This document shows, piece after piece, positions 17,180 through 26,062 of a stretch of 64,000 nt of DNA. Each line of letters opens with the position of its first letter. The stretch's first letter is position 1. This stretch comes from Streptococcus sanguinis (lineage in GTDB: Bacteria; Bacillota; Bacilli; Lactobacillales; Streptococcaceae). Under the pieces are notes generated by a model. It made no database searches, was not told where the DNA came from, and saw only the letters and a list, made by a program, of their open reading frames with translations. The position numbers were made by a program, and so were the translations under genes. The stretch spans positions 390,805-454,804 of the forward strand of contig NZ_JAHZPA010000001.1 of the NCBI RefSeq assembly GCF_019929225.1, given 5' to 3'.

Positions 17180-17414
17180 GTGACTAAAAATATGCTAATT
17201 TTTATTTGTTTTGTTGTTTTTCTAGTCAGTGGAATTAAACTATATCTGAATTATCAAAGTCAACAAGATTTTCTTCAGATAAAAGAATCTTTCAAACAAG
17301 ATGACAAAATAGCAGTCTTATAACATTAAATCCGAAGAAGCCCGCTTGTTGAAAATTGTTCAAAATGAGATTGATGGCTTTATGAAAAAAATGTATCAGA
17401 CTTTGTATGATTAA
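17180..17414 (+). pseudogene. Decayed TipC-like gene
   Basis: A GTG at 17180 opens 47 codons with a membrane helix and stops at 17321-17323. A second frame overlapping the stop (17319-17414) encodes the typical end of the family, L-L-K-I-V-Q-N-E-I-D-G-F-M-K-K-M-Y. The start and the end are thus both present, but most of the outward domain has been deleted with a frame change. Confidence 0.6.
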
Positions 17415-17450
17415 GGCTGTGTAATTGGTCTTGTCAATAATGCAAACTAA

Positions 17451-17478
17451 AACCCCTCGCAATTATTTGCGAGGGGTT
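17451..17478. terminator. Terminator between LXG island and oxidoreductase
   Basis: A 12-base perfect stem (AACCCCTCGCAA and complement) with a TTAT loop. The T-run lies on the - strand side (TTTT after the stem), so it mainly ends the - strand oxidoreductase gene. It also marks the right edge of the LXG island; between 17153 and 17520 there is otherwise only the tipC remnant. Confidence 0.75.
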
Positions 17479-17520
17479 AGTGTCTTATAAGTTTTCTTTT
17501 CTTTTTATAATCTTCTCTTT

Positions 17521-18069
17521 TTAGTTAAGGGCTGCTAAAAGAGCATCAGCCTGTGCTGAAAGTTCAGCAAGTTTGTCTTCTGCGACAGTCAGTTGTCCAG
17601 TTCCCCATGCTTCTGGGTTGATACCAACACCTGTGAATGGTTCTACCACATTCATACGGATGAAAGGCAGCAAGCTGCGGTAGTGCTTGAATACTTCATC
17701 TGGTGATGTGCCGTTAGCTACAGATGAAACAGTAACAACCTTAGCATTCAGAGCAGATGGGCCAGTTGGGTCTGACAGATCCAGAGCGCGTGAAGCCCAG
17801 TCCAAGAGGTTTTTCACTACTCCTGGAATAGCCCAGTTGTAGACAGGTGAGAAAATCCAAATGGCATCAGCAGCCAAAATTTCTTCACGAACCTTAGCAA
17901 CAGCAGCTGGAGCAGGACTTTCGATGTCTTGGTTGAAGAATGGTACATCTTTGTAATCAAGATATGAAACTTCTGCTTTACCAGCCAAAGCTTTTTCAGC
18001 TTGCTCAGCCAATTGGTGGTTGAAAGAACCTTGACGAAGCGAGCCGACGATGAATAATACTTTAGACAT
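17521..18069 (-). CDS. NAD(P)H-dependent FMN reductase
   Basis: The 182-residue protein is a flavodoxin-like NADPH:FMN reductase: G-S-L-R-Q-G-S-F-N at 8-16 for the FMN phosphate, [18 protein letters not shown] in the middle and V-S-S-V-A-N-G near 115. Such enzymes reduce flavins, quinones or azo compounds. The start follows AAAAAGGAGACAATGCA. A MarR regulator lies 85 bases upstream on the same strand and is the likely controller. Confidence 0.85.
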   Translation of the reverse strand: MSKVLFIVGSLRQGSFNHQLAEQAEKALAGKAEVSYLDYKDVPFFNQDIESPAPAAVAKVREEILAADAIWIFSPVYNWAIPGVVKNLLDWASRALDLSDPTGPSALNAKVVTVSSVANGTSPDEVFKHYRSLLPFIRMNVVEPFTGVGINPEAWGTGQLTVAEDKLAELSAQADALLAALN

Positions 18070-18154
18070 TGCATTGTCTCCTTTTTTATAAAATAAAGAG
18101 ATATTTCTCTTGTTACAATATATGTTACAACATTAATTACTAGTTAGCAATTAT

Positions 18155-18601
18155 TTAGCTCAATTTTTTGAAATTTTTTAGAATGCGAATCAAATCCTGC
18201 TTATCGTCTTCTTCGAGAATGGACAGAGCTTGCTGGATATTTTTAATATGATCAGGCAGGGCGGCTTCAATTTTAGCTTTACCTTGTTTCGTCAGGCCAA
18301 TCAAAAAAGCCCGGCGGTCATTTGGGTCGCAGGTGCGGACAATCCAGCCGTCGCGTTCCATATTTTTGATGACGACAGTCATGTTGCCAGAAGTAGCCAG
18401 TATACGGTCAATCAGGTCCTGAATGCGCAGTTCTCCTTTGCTGTATAGGGTTTCTAAGACGGAAAACTGAGTAGGAGTCAAATCATGCTTTTTGAAAATT
18501 TGGGCTTCAATGGCACGGATAGTTCTTTCTGCCTTATGAAAGACAATCATGGTTTTCAAATCAAGCAGAGTTTCTTTGCTTAAATCGTCTGTAATCTTCA
18601 T
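18155..18601 (-). CDS. MarR family transcriptional regulator
   Basis: A 148-residue winged-helix protein with the MarR pattern: L-T-P-T-Q-F-S-V-L-E-T-L-Y, then I-L-A-T-S-G-N-M-T-V-V-I-K-N-M as recognition helix, and the wing with R-x-x-D-P-N-D-R-R-A-F. It lies upstream of the FMN reductase on the same strand. It has no Cys, so thiol-based sensing of the OhrR type is unlikely. Confidence 0.88.
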   Translation of the reverse strand: MKITDDLSKETLLDLKTMIVFHKAERTIRAIEAQIFKKHDLTPTQFSVLETLYSKGELRIQDLIDRILATSGNMTVVIKNMERDGWIVRTCDPNDRRAFLIGLTKQGKAKIEAALPDHIKNIQQALSILEEDDKQDLIRILKNFKKLS

Positions 18602-18703
18602 AACAATATTTTACCAATAAATAGTATCATATGCAAGGATATTGCTTTAGAATTTTGTGAATATTCTCATCAAAAAAAGATAGAAAAATAGGAGTATTTG
18701 TAG

Positions 18704-18709
18704 TATAAT
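18704..18709 (+). promoter_or_regulatory. Consensus -10 box close to the tseB start
   Basis: TATAAT lies only six bases before the GTG start at 18716, where transcription would be expected to begin at or next to the start codon. The -35 region is poor. Either the mRNA is leaderless or this is not the working promoter. Confidence 0.4.
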
Positions 18710-18715
18710 GACGGA

Positions 18716-19204
18716 GTGAAATATAAAAATAGAAATAAAGCCAGTTTTCCAATTTGGCAGTACCTGATAGGTATTTTTATCGTTCTCAGTGTTCTTGTCT
18801 TTTCATTTTTTGCTGTTTTGCAAGTGTCCATTCAGCCGAGGCAGTCAGCTAAGGAAGCAAGCAGTCGCTTGGCCAAGGAATATGCAGATCTTGAAAAAGT
18901 GGATTCTTTTGCCATCTACAATGGGCAGGAATCCTACTACAGTCTGCTTGGTAAGACCAGTAAAGGTGTTGAAAAAGCTGTTTTGATTGCAAAAGCTTCC
19001 AATGAGATTCGGGTCTATCGACTGGACCAAGGCGTCAGTCAGACAGAGGCTGAGAGCATTGCCAAGGAAAATGGAGCAGGAATTATTGATAAGGTGACCA
19101 TGGGCTATTTTCAGGATCAGCCCATCTGGGAAGTCAAGTCGGGAGGCACCTACTACCTGATTGGTTTTGACAGCGGACAGTTGGTCAGCAAGGAGGGACT
19201 ATGA
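18716..19204 (+). CDS. TseB-like (YpmB/DUF5590) membrane-anchored protein
   Basis: A 162-residue protein with one N-terminal membrane helix (about 14-37) and an extracellular domain of PepSY-like repeats, as in Bacillus YpmB/TseB, which modulates cell-wall elongation by class A/B PBPs. The neighbourhood agrees: in Bacillus ypmB is followed by aspB and asnS, and here an aminotransferase overlaps the stop by 4 bases and asnS lies 3 kb further on. The only start is GTG 18716 and it lacks a clear ribosome site. Confidence 0.78.
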   Translation: MKYKNRNKASFPIWQYLIGIFIVLSVLVFSFFAVLQVSIQPRQSAKEASSRLAKEYADLEKVDSFAIYNGQESYYSLLGKTSKGVEKAVLIAKASNEIRVYRLDQGVSQTEAESIAKENGAGIIDKVTMGYFQDQPIWEVKSGGTYYLIGFDSGQLVSKEGL

Positions 19205-20382
19205 AATTATCAAATCGTGTCTTAAAGATGGAAGAAAGCGTGACTTTGGCAACAGCAGCGCGTGCTAAGGCTTTGAAAGCGCAGGGGCGGGATATTCTGT
19301 CTCTGACTCTGGGAGAGCCGGATTTTCCAACGCCTAAGAACATTCGAGATGCGGCTATAGCAGCTATTGAGGATGGGCGTGCTAGCTTTTATACGGTGAC
19401 TAGCGGTCTGCCAGAGCTAAAAGAAGCTGTAGTAGAGTATTTTGCCAACTATTACGGCTACACAATCCAGCCTAATCAAGTGACGGTTGCAACCGGAGCT
19501 AAGTTCTCCCTCTATACCTTCTTTATGAGTGTGCTTGATCCAGGTGATGAGGCTATCATTCCAACGCCTTATTGGGTCAGCTACGGCGACCAGATTAAGA
19601 TGGCCGAGGGAACTCCTGTTTTTGTCCAAGCTACTGAAGAAAATAATTTCAAGGTTACGGTGGAACAGTTAGAAGCTGCTCGTACTGATAAGACCAAGGT
19701 CTTGGTTTTGAACTCGCCGTCCAATCCGACTGGTATGATTTATACAGCGGATGAGCTAAGGGCGATTGGGAACTGGGCTGTAGAGCATGACATTCTGATT
19801 TTGGCAGATGACATTTATGGACGTCTGGTTTATAACGGCAATAAATTTACACCAATTTCCAGTCTATCTGAGGATATTCGCAAGCAGACAGTGGTCATCA
19901 ATGGTGTCTCTAAGAGCTACTCCATGACAGGCTGGCGGATTGGCTACGCAGTTGGTGAGCCGGAAATTATAGCGGCCATGAGTAAGATTGCAGGTCAGAC
20001 GACTTCTAACCCGACAGCAGCGGCTCAATATGCAGCTATCGAAGCTCTGACTGGCAGTCAGGAAACGGTCGAGACTATGCGTCAAGCCTTTGAAGAGCGT
20101 CTGAATACTATTTATCCTCTCTTGGCTCAGGTGCCAGGATTTGAAGTAGTCAAGCCGCAAGGGGCCTTCTATCTCTTTCCAAATGTCAAGAAAGCCATGG
20201 AAATGAAAGGTTATACAGATGTGACCGAGTTTACGACAGCAATTTTAGAAGAAGTTGGCGTGGCTTTGGTGACGGGAGCAGGCTTCGGTGCTCCAGAAAA
20301 TGTCCGTCTTAGTTATGCGACGGATTTGGATACGCTCAAAGAAGCCGTTCAGCGCTTGCAGCATTTTATGGAGAGTAAATAG
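19201..20382 (+). CDS. aspC: Aspartate-type PLP aminotransferase
   Basis: A 393-residue class I aminotransferase: S-L-T-L-G-E-P-D-F-P-T-P at 34-46, N-S-P-S-N-P-T-G at 171-178, D-D-I-Y near 203, the PLP lysine K238 in N-G-V-S-K-S-Y-S-M-T-G-W-R, and R in the C-terminal N-V-R-L-S-Y. It makes aspartate or a related amino acid. The ATG overlaps the tseB stop (ATGA), so the two are coupled. A terminator follows. Confidence 0.88.
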   Translation: MKLSNRVLKMEESVTLATAARAKALKAQGRDILSLTLGEPDFPTPKNIRDAAIAAIEDGRASFYTVTSGLPELKEAVVEYFANYYGYTIQPNQVTVATGAKFSLYTFFMSVLDPGDEAIIPTPYWVSYGDQIKMAEGTPVFVQATEENNFKVTVEQLEAARTDKTKVLVLNSPSNPTGMIYTADELRAIGNWAVEHDILILADDIYGRLVYNGNKFTPISSLSEDIRKQTVVINGVSKSYSMTGWRIGYAVGEPEIIAAMSKIAGQTTSNPTAAAQYAAIEALTGSQETVETMRQAFEERLNTIYPLLAQVPGFEVVKPQGAFYLFPNVKKAMEMKGYTDVTEFTTAILEEVGVALVTGAGFGAPENVRLSYATDLDTLKEAVQRLQHFMESK

Positions 20383-20427
20383 ATCTCTCAATCTTAGACT
20401 GCTTTCGATGATTTATAAACAATAGAG

Positions 20428-20454
20428 AAGGACGGACTCAGAGTTCGTCCTTTT
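20428..20454 (+). terminator. Terminator after aspC
   Basis: AAGGACGGAC pairs with GTTCGTCCTT around a 5-base loop and runs into TTTT. It separates aspC from the accessory genes at 20634-22709. The rest of the 251-base gap holds a TGGTAAAAT element near 20495 that may start the next transcript. Confidence 0.8.
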
Positions 20455-20633
20455 CAGTTTATTTTTGACTATACTAGCAATGGGTTAAATAAAATGGTAA
20501 AATAATATAGAAATAAATGAAAGCGTTTTTCACTCTAGTTAAAATTAGTAAGCTTTGGCATGGATAAATGTGAACTGGTTTCGTTTAAAATTCAGCTGAT
20601 GAAGGATTTAAACAATAGTGGAAGGAGAACAAT

Positions 20634-21107
20634 ATGAAACGTCGTTTGATTTTCTTATTCTTGCTAGGCGGCCTAGTCTTGCTAGGAGCTTATGTTTTCT
20701 TTGATTCAGAGCAGGGGTGGACCACTATTTCCGAATCCAATGGCTATAGTCTGCAGGCCAAAGGTCATCGCTACCGTATCCAATATTATGAGAATGACTC
20801 GGCCCGAATAGACTGCTATTTGAACAATTACCAGCCAGAATTGAATTTAAATATGAGAATCTTAGAACGTCCAACTGCCCCCGGTTCTTACACTAAGGAG
20901 GAGATAGCCGGACAGGGCTCTGCAAGTTTTTTGATGGTTTGTAGAACTTGGGGTTCTGCAGAGAACAGTCAAAAGTTTTTAATTAAACGCGCCTATTATA
21001 AAGTCGATATTAGACTTAATAAAAAGATGGAGGTGGATACTAAGAAAAGCAGCATGACTTACTGGAAGACGGAAGAAGAGGTAAAGGATAATCCGCCTAT
21101 TGATTAA
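20634..21107 (+). CDS. Membrane-anchored or secreted protein of unknown function
   Basis: A 157-residue protein with a basic start and one hydrophobic helix (about 4-22) without a lipobox Cys, followed by a beta-rich outward domain. No family recognised. It contains only two Cys (C62 and C102), which could form a disulfide bond. The start follows GGAAGGAGAACAAT. It opens a run of four unknown genes placed between aspC and asnS. Confidence 0.6.
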   Translation: MKRRLIFLFLLGGLVLLGAYVFFDSEQGWTTISESNGYSLQAKGHRYRIQYYENDSARIDCYLNNYQPELNLNMRILERPTAPGSYTKEEIAGQGSASFLMVCRTWGSAENSQKFLIKRAYYKVDIRLNKKMEVDTKKSSMTYWKTEEEVKDNPPID

Positions 21108-21195
21108 ATAGCAGCTATCAATGCTAGATTAAGTTAGTAGAAGTAACTTTCTGATAGAAATCACCACACGACTTAAAAATTTGAGGAGTATTTAG

Positions 21196-21224
21196 TTGAA
21201 GACGACGGTGTTTCGGTGTATAAT
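21196..21224 (+). promoter_or_regulatory. Promoter for the 21340-22709 genes
   Basis: TTGAAG (21196-21201), 17 bases, TATAAT (21219-21224). The start codon is 116 bases beyond, so the transcript would have a leader of about 110 bases; I see only a weak CTGCA/TGCAG hairpin in it. Confidence 0.6.
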
Positions 21225-21339
21225 AAAAGAAGTCCATTTGGTCTAGCCCTGCATTCTATTGACTTGCAGTGTGTTCCTCATGGTCTTTTTACTTAAGTAA
21301 TAATAGGGATGAAGATTATTTTGTACAAAAGGAGATAAA

Positions 21340-21759
21340 ATGGGATTTATCAGAAAGGAAATAGGGGAAAGAGAGAAGAAGCTTCTCGAGGATTTTTCTA
21401 TTGAAGAAAAAGAACTGGCTTTGCCATTTTTACTAGAAGATGAGAAGAGAGGAATTTTTCTCTGCGTCAAGCAATTTCGTATTGGTGAAGGGAAATATCA
21501 GGTTTTAGCCATGATGCTCGGAGGACACTTGCTTGAATTTCGCCTAGAAGAAGAGCGGGCCGATAGATATCCAGTTCGCAATGAGGAAGATCAAAGTGTA
21601 AAAGGTCTATCAACAGAAACAATCTCCCAGCTTGTGATTCCCAAGGTTTTAAAAGGACGAGAGGACAAGATTGTAACAGTGATTCAACATGCCCTGTCGC
21701 AAATTAACCCTTATTATGATACAAAGATAAGGGAAGTAAACCATGTGGAGTACAGATAA
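21340..21759 (+). CDS. Unknown cytosolic protein, paralogue of the next gene
   Basis: A 139-residue acidic soluble protein without recognisable motifs. It aligns with the C-terminal two thirds of the next gene: both have a strand ending G-x-L/V-I/L-E-F, a T-x-x-x-S-x-L-V/L-I/L-P segment, and the closing I-Q-x-A-L-S then Y-D-T. The start follows AAAAGGAGATAAA. Probably cotranscribed with the two following genes. Confidence 0.6.
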   Translation: MGFIRKEIGEREKKLLEDFSIEEKELALPFLLEDEKRGIFLCVKQFRIGEGKYQVLAMMLGGHLLEFRLEEERADRYPVRNEEDQSVKGLSTETISQLVIPKVLKGREDKIVTVIQHALSQINPYYDTKIREVNHVEYR

Positions 21760-21773
21760 AGAGGAGATAGGAT

Positions 21774-22367
21774 ATGGGATTATTAGAAAAGTGTCTGGAT
21801 TTTTTACCGACTAGGCGGGCTGTCAGTGACATAGAAGAAGAGATGACTTGGGAGGAGGAATTTACCCCTAAAAGAGTTCATCACAAAGAAGTCAGTAGTA
21901 GCCCTCAGAAGGAGACTGAGGGAACAGCAACTCTTCCCCAAGAAGGGAGTTGGAAGTTCGTGCACGAGATGATTTCTGAAGAAGGGATTGAGCTTTTAAA
22001 GAAAGCTGGCATTGATGACGAGCTAGTTTTTGAGACGGGCGATTGGGTCGCAGACCATGATTTGGGGATTTACCTGGTCCTTTATCGCTTTGGTGGAAGA
22101 ACCAACTGGAAGAAGACTTATAAGCTAATTTTGCAAGGACAGGTGATTGAGTTTAAGACTAAGACCATTTTTCATCAGCAGGATTTTTCTTATGAAGAAG
22201 GGGAATTCACTAAGGGAGTGATTGTCAAAAATGTCTCCAATATGCTTCTGCCCTCGGCTTTCGAAGGTCAACAGCAGCGCGTGCTCCATATCATTCAAGC
22301 GGCTCTGTCAGCAGCTAGCCCAAGCTATGATACGGTCATTTACAGGGCGAACTTTGATTTGGTTTAG
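21774..22367 (+). CDS. Unknown cytosolic protein, longer paralogue
   Basis: A 197-residue protein related to the preceding gene, with an extra charged N-terminal segment of about 60 residues that looks disordered. Begins 14 bases after its paralogue with AGAGGAGATAGGAT upstream. No family recognised and no membrane segment. The tandem arrangement points to duplication followed by divergence. Confidence 0.6.
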   Translation: MGLLEKCLDFLPTRRAVSDIEEEMTWEEEFTPKRVHHKEVSSSPQKETEGTATLPQEGSWKFVHEMISEEGIELLKKAGIDDELVFETGDWVADHDLGIYLVLYRFGGRTNWKKTYKLILQGQVIEFKTKTIFHQQDFSYEEGEFTKGVIVKNVSNMLLPSAFEGQQQRVLHIIQAALSAASPSYDTVIYRANFDLV

Positions 22368-22376
22368 GAGGGGAAG

Positions 22377-22709
22377 ATGATATATATTACAAAAGAAGAT
22401 GTTTTGACTTGGCTGGACAAACATGAGCCAGTGGCCAATCGTCAGAAGGACATTGCGGCTTTTCATAAAGAACTGTCGTTTCGTCTGCAAAGAATGGACT
22501 TTCGTCCATCAAGCAGTTCAAAAGATCCTCAGCGAGATGTTTGTGAAGACGTAGCCTTTACTCAGGATGGGGAGGGGAATTATGCGACGATTGACCAGAG
22601 TCCTGGAGGTCAGATTCTCAGTGATCAGCGCTTTAAGATGGCTTTGAAAAAAGTCTTGAACTATGATGATGACATGGTTGATCGACTGTTATATGGAACG
22701 AAAAATTAG
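22377..22709 (+). CDS. Small unknown protein
   Basis: A 110-residue soluble protein starting 9 bases after the previous stop with AGGAGGGGAAG before the ATG. Charged, with predicted helices at both ends. Last gene of the three-gene unit, followed by a strong terminator. I do not recognise it. Confidence 0.58.
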   Translation: MIYITKEDVLTWLDKHEPVANRQKDIAAFHKELSFRLQRMDFRPSSSSKDPQRDVCEDVAFTQDGEGNYATIDQSPGGQILSDQRFKMALKKVLNYDDDMVDRLLYGTKN

Positions 22710-22735
22710 TCCTCTTATTCAGAGAGAGTTATCCG

Positions 22736-22760
22736 CCAGCCTTTAGGAGGCTGGTTTTTT
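22736..22760 (+). terminator. Rho-independent terminator
   Basis: CCAGCCT (22736-22742) pairs with AGGCTGG (22748-22754) and is followed by six T. It ends the unknown three-gene unit. Confidence 0.85.
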
Positions 22761-22888
22761 AATTTTTCTGAGATTTAGTCTCTTCAAGGATAGCTATTGC
22801 AATCGCTTTATGGTAAAATATAGAACAGATGTCTAAAAGATTTGTCTTGAAATAAAGTGACATTTAGCAACCAATCTAGGAGGCAGAT

Positions 22889-23254
22889 ATGATTGATCAT
22901 TTTGGGATAAAGGTCAGGAATCTACAAATTTCAAAAGACTTTTATACAAGTTTTCTTTCTCCTCTAGGCTACAAATTGGCTTTTAGAAGTAGTTCTCTAC
23001 TCAGTTTTGTTGCTCCCAACAGCCCACATCCTGGTGGAGATTTTTGGTTGGGAGAGGGAGAGCAGTCTCCGATTCACTTTGCTTTTTTGGCAGAAAACCA
23101 TGAGCAGGTTCAAGCTTGTTATGAGGCTGGTTTAAAGGCAGGGGGAAAAGACAACGGTGCGCCAAATTATCGGGGGAACCTTTCATCATATTATGCAGCC
23201 TTTGTCTTGGATCCAGATGGTAATAATGTCGAGGCAGTCTGTCATAAAGAATAA
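22889..23254 (+). CDS. VOC (glyoxalase/bleomycin resistance-like) family protein
   Basis: A 121-residue single-module VOC protein: D-H-F-G-I-K-V at the start with the first metal-type His, H-F-A-F in the middle, Y-Y-A-A-F-V-L-D-P-D-G-N-N-V-E-A-V at the end with a closing Glu. The activity cannot be told from sequence. The start follows AGGAGGCAGAT. asnS begins 21 bases after its stop. Confidence 0.85.
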   Translation: MIDHFGIKVRNLQISKDFYTSFLSPLGYKLAFRSSSLLSFVAPNSPHPGGDFWLGEGEQSPIHFAFLAENHEQVQACYEAGLKAGGKDNGAPNYRGNLSSYYAAFVLDPDGNNVEAVCHKE

Positions 23255-23275
23255 AAAATAGAAAAGAGAAAAAAC

Positions 23276-24622
23276 GTGTCAAAGAAAATCGTAACAATTA
23301 TTGATGTGAAAAATTATGTTGGTCAAGAAGTGACCATTGGTGCTTGGGTTGCCAATAAGTCAGGTAAGGGTAAGATTGCTTTCTTGCAGCTGCGTGACGG
23401 AACAGCCTTCTTCCAAGGGGTGGCCTTCAAGCCTAACTTCATCGAGAAATTTGGCGAAGAAGAAGGATTGGCGAAGTTTGATACGATTAAAAAGCTTAGC
23501 CAAGAAACTTCTGTTTATGTGACAGGGATTGTCAAGGAAGACGAGCGTTCAAAATTTGGCTACGAGCTGGACATCACAGACATCGAAATCATCGGTGAGT
23601 CAAATGACTATCCAATTACGCCAAAAGAACATGGAACGGACTTCCTCATGGACAACCGTCACTTGTGGCTGCGTTCTCGTAAGCAAGTGGCCATGATGCA
23701 AATCCGCAATGCCATCATCTATGCTACCTATGAATTCTTTGACAAGAATGGCTTTATGAAGTTTGACAGCCCGATCTTGTCAGGAAATGCAGCAGAAGAC
23801 TCAACTGAGCTCTTTGAAACTGACTACTTCGGAACTCCAGCATACTTGAGTCAGTCAGGTCAGCTTTATCTGGAAGCAGGTGCTATGGCTCTTGGTCGCG
23901 TCTTTGACTTTGGTCCTGTATTCCGTGCCGAAAAATCAAAAACCCGTCGTCATTTGACTGAGTTCTGGATGATGGATGCAGAGTACTCATACTTGACGCA
24001 TGATGAGTCACTCGACTTGCAAGAAGCTTATGTTAAAGCCTTGATCCAAGGTGTGTTAGACCGGGCTCCTCAAGCTTTGGAAACCTTGGAACGTGATGTA
24101 GAACTCCTGAAACGCTATATTGCAGAGCCTTTCAAGCGTGTTAGCTATGATGAAGCGATTGATCTTTTGCAAGCCCATGAAAATGATGAGGATGCTGACT
24201 ATGAGCATCTGGAACATGGTGATGACTTCGGTTCACCTCATGAAACATGGATTTCAAACCATTTTGGTGTACCTACTTTTGTTGTGAACTACCCAGCAGC
24301 TATCAAGGCTTTCTACATGAAGCCAGTTCCTGGAAATCCAGATCGCGTCCTCTGTGCAGACTTGCTTGCTCCAGAAGGCTACGGTGAAATCATCGGAGGC
24401 TCTATGCGTGAGGAAGACTACGATGCCCTTGTTGCTAAAATGAATGACCTTGGTATGGATACGACAGAATATGAATTTTACTTGGATCTTCGTAAGTATG
24501 GAACAGTTCCACATGGTGGCTTCGGTATCGGTATCGAGCGTATGGTAACCTTTGTGGCAGGGACCAAGCATATCCGTGAAGCCATTCCATTCCCACGTAT
24601 GTTGCACCGTATTAAACCGTAA
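23276..24622 (+). CDS. asnS: Asparaginyl-tRNA synthetase
   Basis: A 448-residue class IIb synthetase: N-terminal OB fold (about 15-105) with I-A-F-L-Q-L-R-D-G, motif 2 [15 protein letters not shown], and motif 3 G-F-G-I-G-I-E-R-M. It charges tRNA-Asn. The start is GTG at 23276 with only a weak purine-rich site; the sequence S-K-K that follows is the usual start in streptococci. It normally follows aspC; here about 2.9 kb intervene. Confidence 0.95.
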   Translation: MSKKIVTIIDVKNYVGQEVTIGAWVANKSGKGKIAFLQLRDGTAFFQGVAFKPNFIEKFGEEEGLAKFDTIKKLSQETSVYVTGIVKEDERSKFGYELDITDIEIIGESNDYPITPKEHGTDFLMDNRHLWLRSRKQVAMMQIRNAIIYATYEFFDKNGFMKFDSPILSGNAAEDSTELFETDYFGTPAYLSQSGQLYLEAGAMALGRVFDFGPVFRAEKSKTRRHLTEFWMMDAEYSYLTHDESLDLQEAYVKALIQGVLDRAPQALETLERDVELLKRYIAEPFKRVSYDEAIDLLQAHENDEDADYEHLEHGDDFGSPHETWISNHFGVPTFVVNYPAAIKAFYMKPVPGNPDRVLCADLLAPEGYGEIIGGSMREEDYDALVAKMNDLGMDTTEYEFYLDLRKYGTVPHGGFGIGIERMVTFVAGTKHIREAIPFPRMLHRIKP

Positions 24623-24631
24623 ATTAATGAA

Positions 24632-24652
24632 AATGCCCATGTGGCGTTTTTT
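24632..24652 (+). terminator. Short terminator after asnS
   Basis: AATGCC pairs with GGCGTT (one G-T pair) around CATGT, followed by six T in total. A weak but well-placed terminator. Confidence 0.5.
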
Positions 24653-24778
24653 CAGCAATGAACTATGAAATAATCCAAATATAGAATTTTAGAGAAAGAA
24701 GAGGTAGAGGTCATGTGAACAGCGGATTAACAAGTGATAAAGGATAAAAATGAAGAAACACTTGTTAAAGGAGAAAAT

Positions 24779-25966
24779 ATGTTTAAAAGAAGTTATCGGA
24801 AAAATATCGGGCTGATGGCCGGTGTAGAATTTTTTGCCTTTCTAGGCATTACTAGTTTTTGGATTTTATTTCTAAGTCAAAATGGCATGTCCCTTTGGCA
24901 GATTGGGCTTTTGGAAAGTATCTTTCATGCCACTAGTGTCATCTGTGAAATTCCTTCTGGGATGTTGGCGGATCGCTTTTCCTACAAGACCAATCTGTAT
25001 CTGAGCCGGATAGCCGGGATTGTGTCTTCTGTTCTCATGTTGGCCGGGCAGGGGAACTTTTGGGTTTATGCACTGGCTATGGTGATTAGTGCTTGGTCCT
25101 ATAATTTTGATTCGGGGACAAGCGCAGCCATGGTCTATGATTCATCTGTGGAGGCCGGAATTAAGGAACGTTACTTATCCATCTCCAGTTTTATGTCTGG
25201 GGTGGCTGAAGCGACCCGGTCTTTGGGAACGGTCTGGGCTGGATTTTTTGTCCATGGACAATTGCATCTGACCTACTATATCATGATTGGTACCTCTATC
25301 ATCGTTCTTTTCTTGACCTGGATGCTGAAAGAACCTAGTGTCAAAGCAGAGAAAGCGGAACGTCTGACCATGAAAAAGATTATCTGGGCTGTCAAAGAGG
25401 AGTTGCAGAGAAATCCCAGCCTTTTTATCTGGATGATTCTGTCCCAAATCATTGGAACACTGATGTGTATGTTTTATTTTTATTATCAAAATCAATTGCC
25501 TGACTTAAAAGATTGGCAGATTTCGGTAGTCATGCTGATTGGCAGTGCTTTGAATATCTTGGCGGTCTATCTGGCGAGTATGATTGGAAAGAAATATTCT
25601 GCCTTAAAACTCTTTCCTTCAGTGGTTCTTCTAACTGGAGCAAGCTACCTGCTGTCCTATTTTGGCACGCCAATCATCTATATTTTGATTTATCTAATCA
25701 GTAACGCCTTGTATGCACTCTTTCAGCCGATTTTTGACAATGATTTACAAAAGCAGCTGCCAAGTGAAGTGCGGGCGACCATGCTCAGTGTCTATTCTAT
25801 GATGTTCAGCCTGAGTATGATTGTCATTTTCCCTGTGACAGGCTGGTTGATTGATTACTTTGGCTTTGACTGGACTTTTATAGCTTTAGGCGGCTTCTTA
25901 TTTGCTGTAACGCCATTTTTGTATATGAGTCTAAAGAAAATAAGCCAGAACTTACAAGAAGTCTAA
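24779..25966 (+). CDS. Major facilitator superfamily transporter
   Basis: About 395 residues with twelve hydrophobic segments. The MFS loop 2-3 motif appears as G-M-L-A-D-R-F-S-Y-K near residue 60, preceded by E-I-P-S, as in drug-efflux MFS proteins. I start at ATG 24779, which follows AAAGGAGAAAAT, rather than at an upstream GTG. The gene stands alone, with a strong terminator behind it. Substrate unknown. Confidence 0.85.
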   Translation: MFKRSYRKNIGLMAGVEFFAFLGITSFWILFLSQNGMSLWQIGLLESIFHATSVICEIPSGMLADRFSYKTNLYLSRIAGIVSSVLMLAGQGNFWVYALAMVISAWSYNFDSGTSAAMVYDSSVEAGIKERYLSISSFMSGVAEATRSLGTVWAGFFVHGQLHLTYYIMIGTSIIVLFLTWMLKEPSVKAEKAERLTMKKIIWAVKEELQRNPSLFIWMILSQIIGTLMCMFYFYYQNQLPDLKDWQISVVMLIGSALNILAVYLASMIGKKYSALKLFPSVVLLTGASYLLSYFGTPIIYILIYLISNALYALFQPIFDNDLQKQLPSEVRATMLSVYSMMFSLSMIVIFPVTGWLIDYFGFDWTFIALGGFLFAVTPFLYMSLKKISQNLQEV

Positions 25967-25970
25967 TATT

Positions 25971-26009
25971 AATGTTCTCTTTCTGCTGGTCAGAAGGAGA
26001 ATATTTTTT
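25971..26009 (+). terminator. Strong terminator after the MFS gene
   Basis: A 15-pair stem (25971-25985 with 25991-26005, two G-T pairs) and five-base loop, running into TTTTT. It isolates the MFS gene from the following ABC pair. Confidence 0.85.
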
Positions 26010-26062
26010 AGCCTTTGAAAATTATGGTAAAATAAATACAGTTTAATGGAGAAGTAAGCAGT

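Larger units (their letters stand above)
13822..17414 (+). repeat. Duplicated A-B-TipC cassette
   Basis: The block A1-B1-TipC (13822-15626) is repeated as A2-B2-TipC remnant (15927-17414), with one more TipC remnant between. Nucleotide identity is very high at the ends of A (for example around 14330-14450 and 16470-16590) and low in the middle of A and B, giving a mosaic that looks shaped by recombination. Confidence 0.7.

Noticed and set aside
20515..20540. cre-like TGAAAGCGTTTTTCA before the 20634 gene
   Set aside because: The two halves are one base too far apart for the usual cre site.
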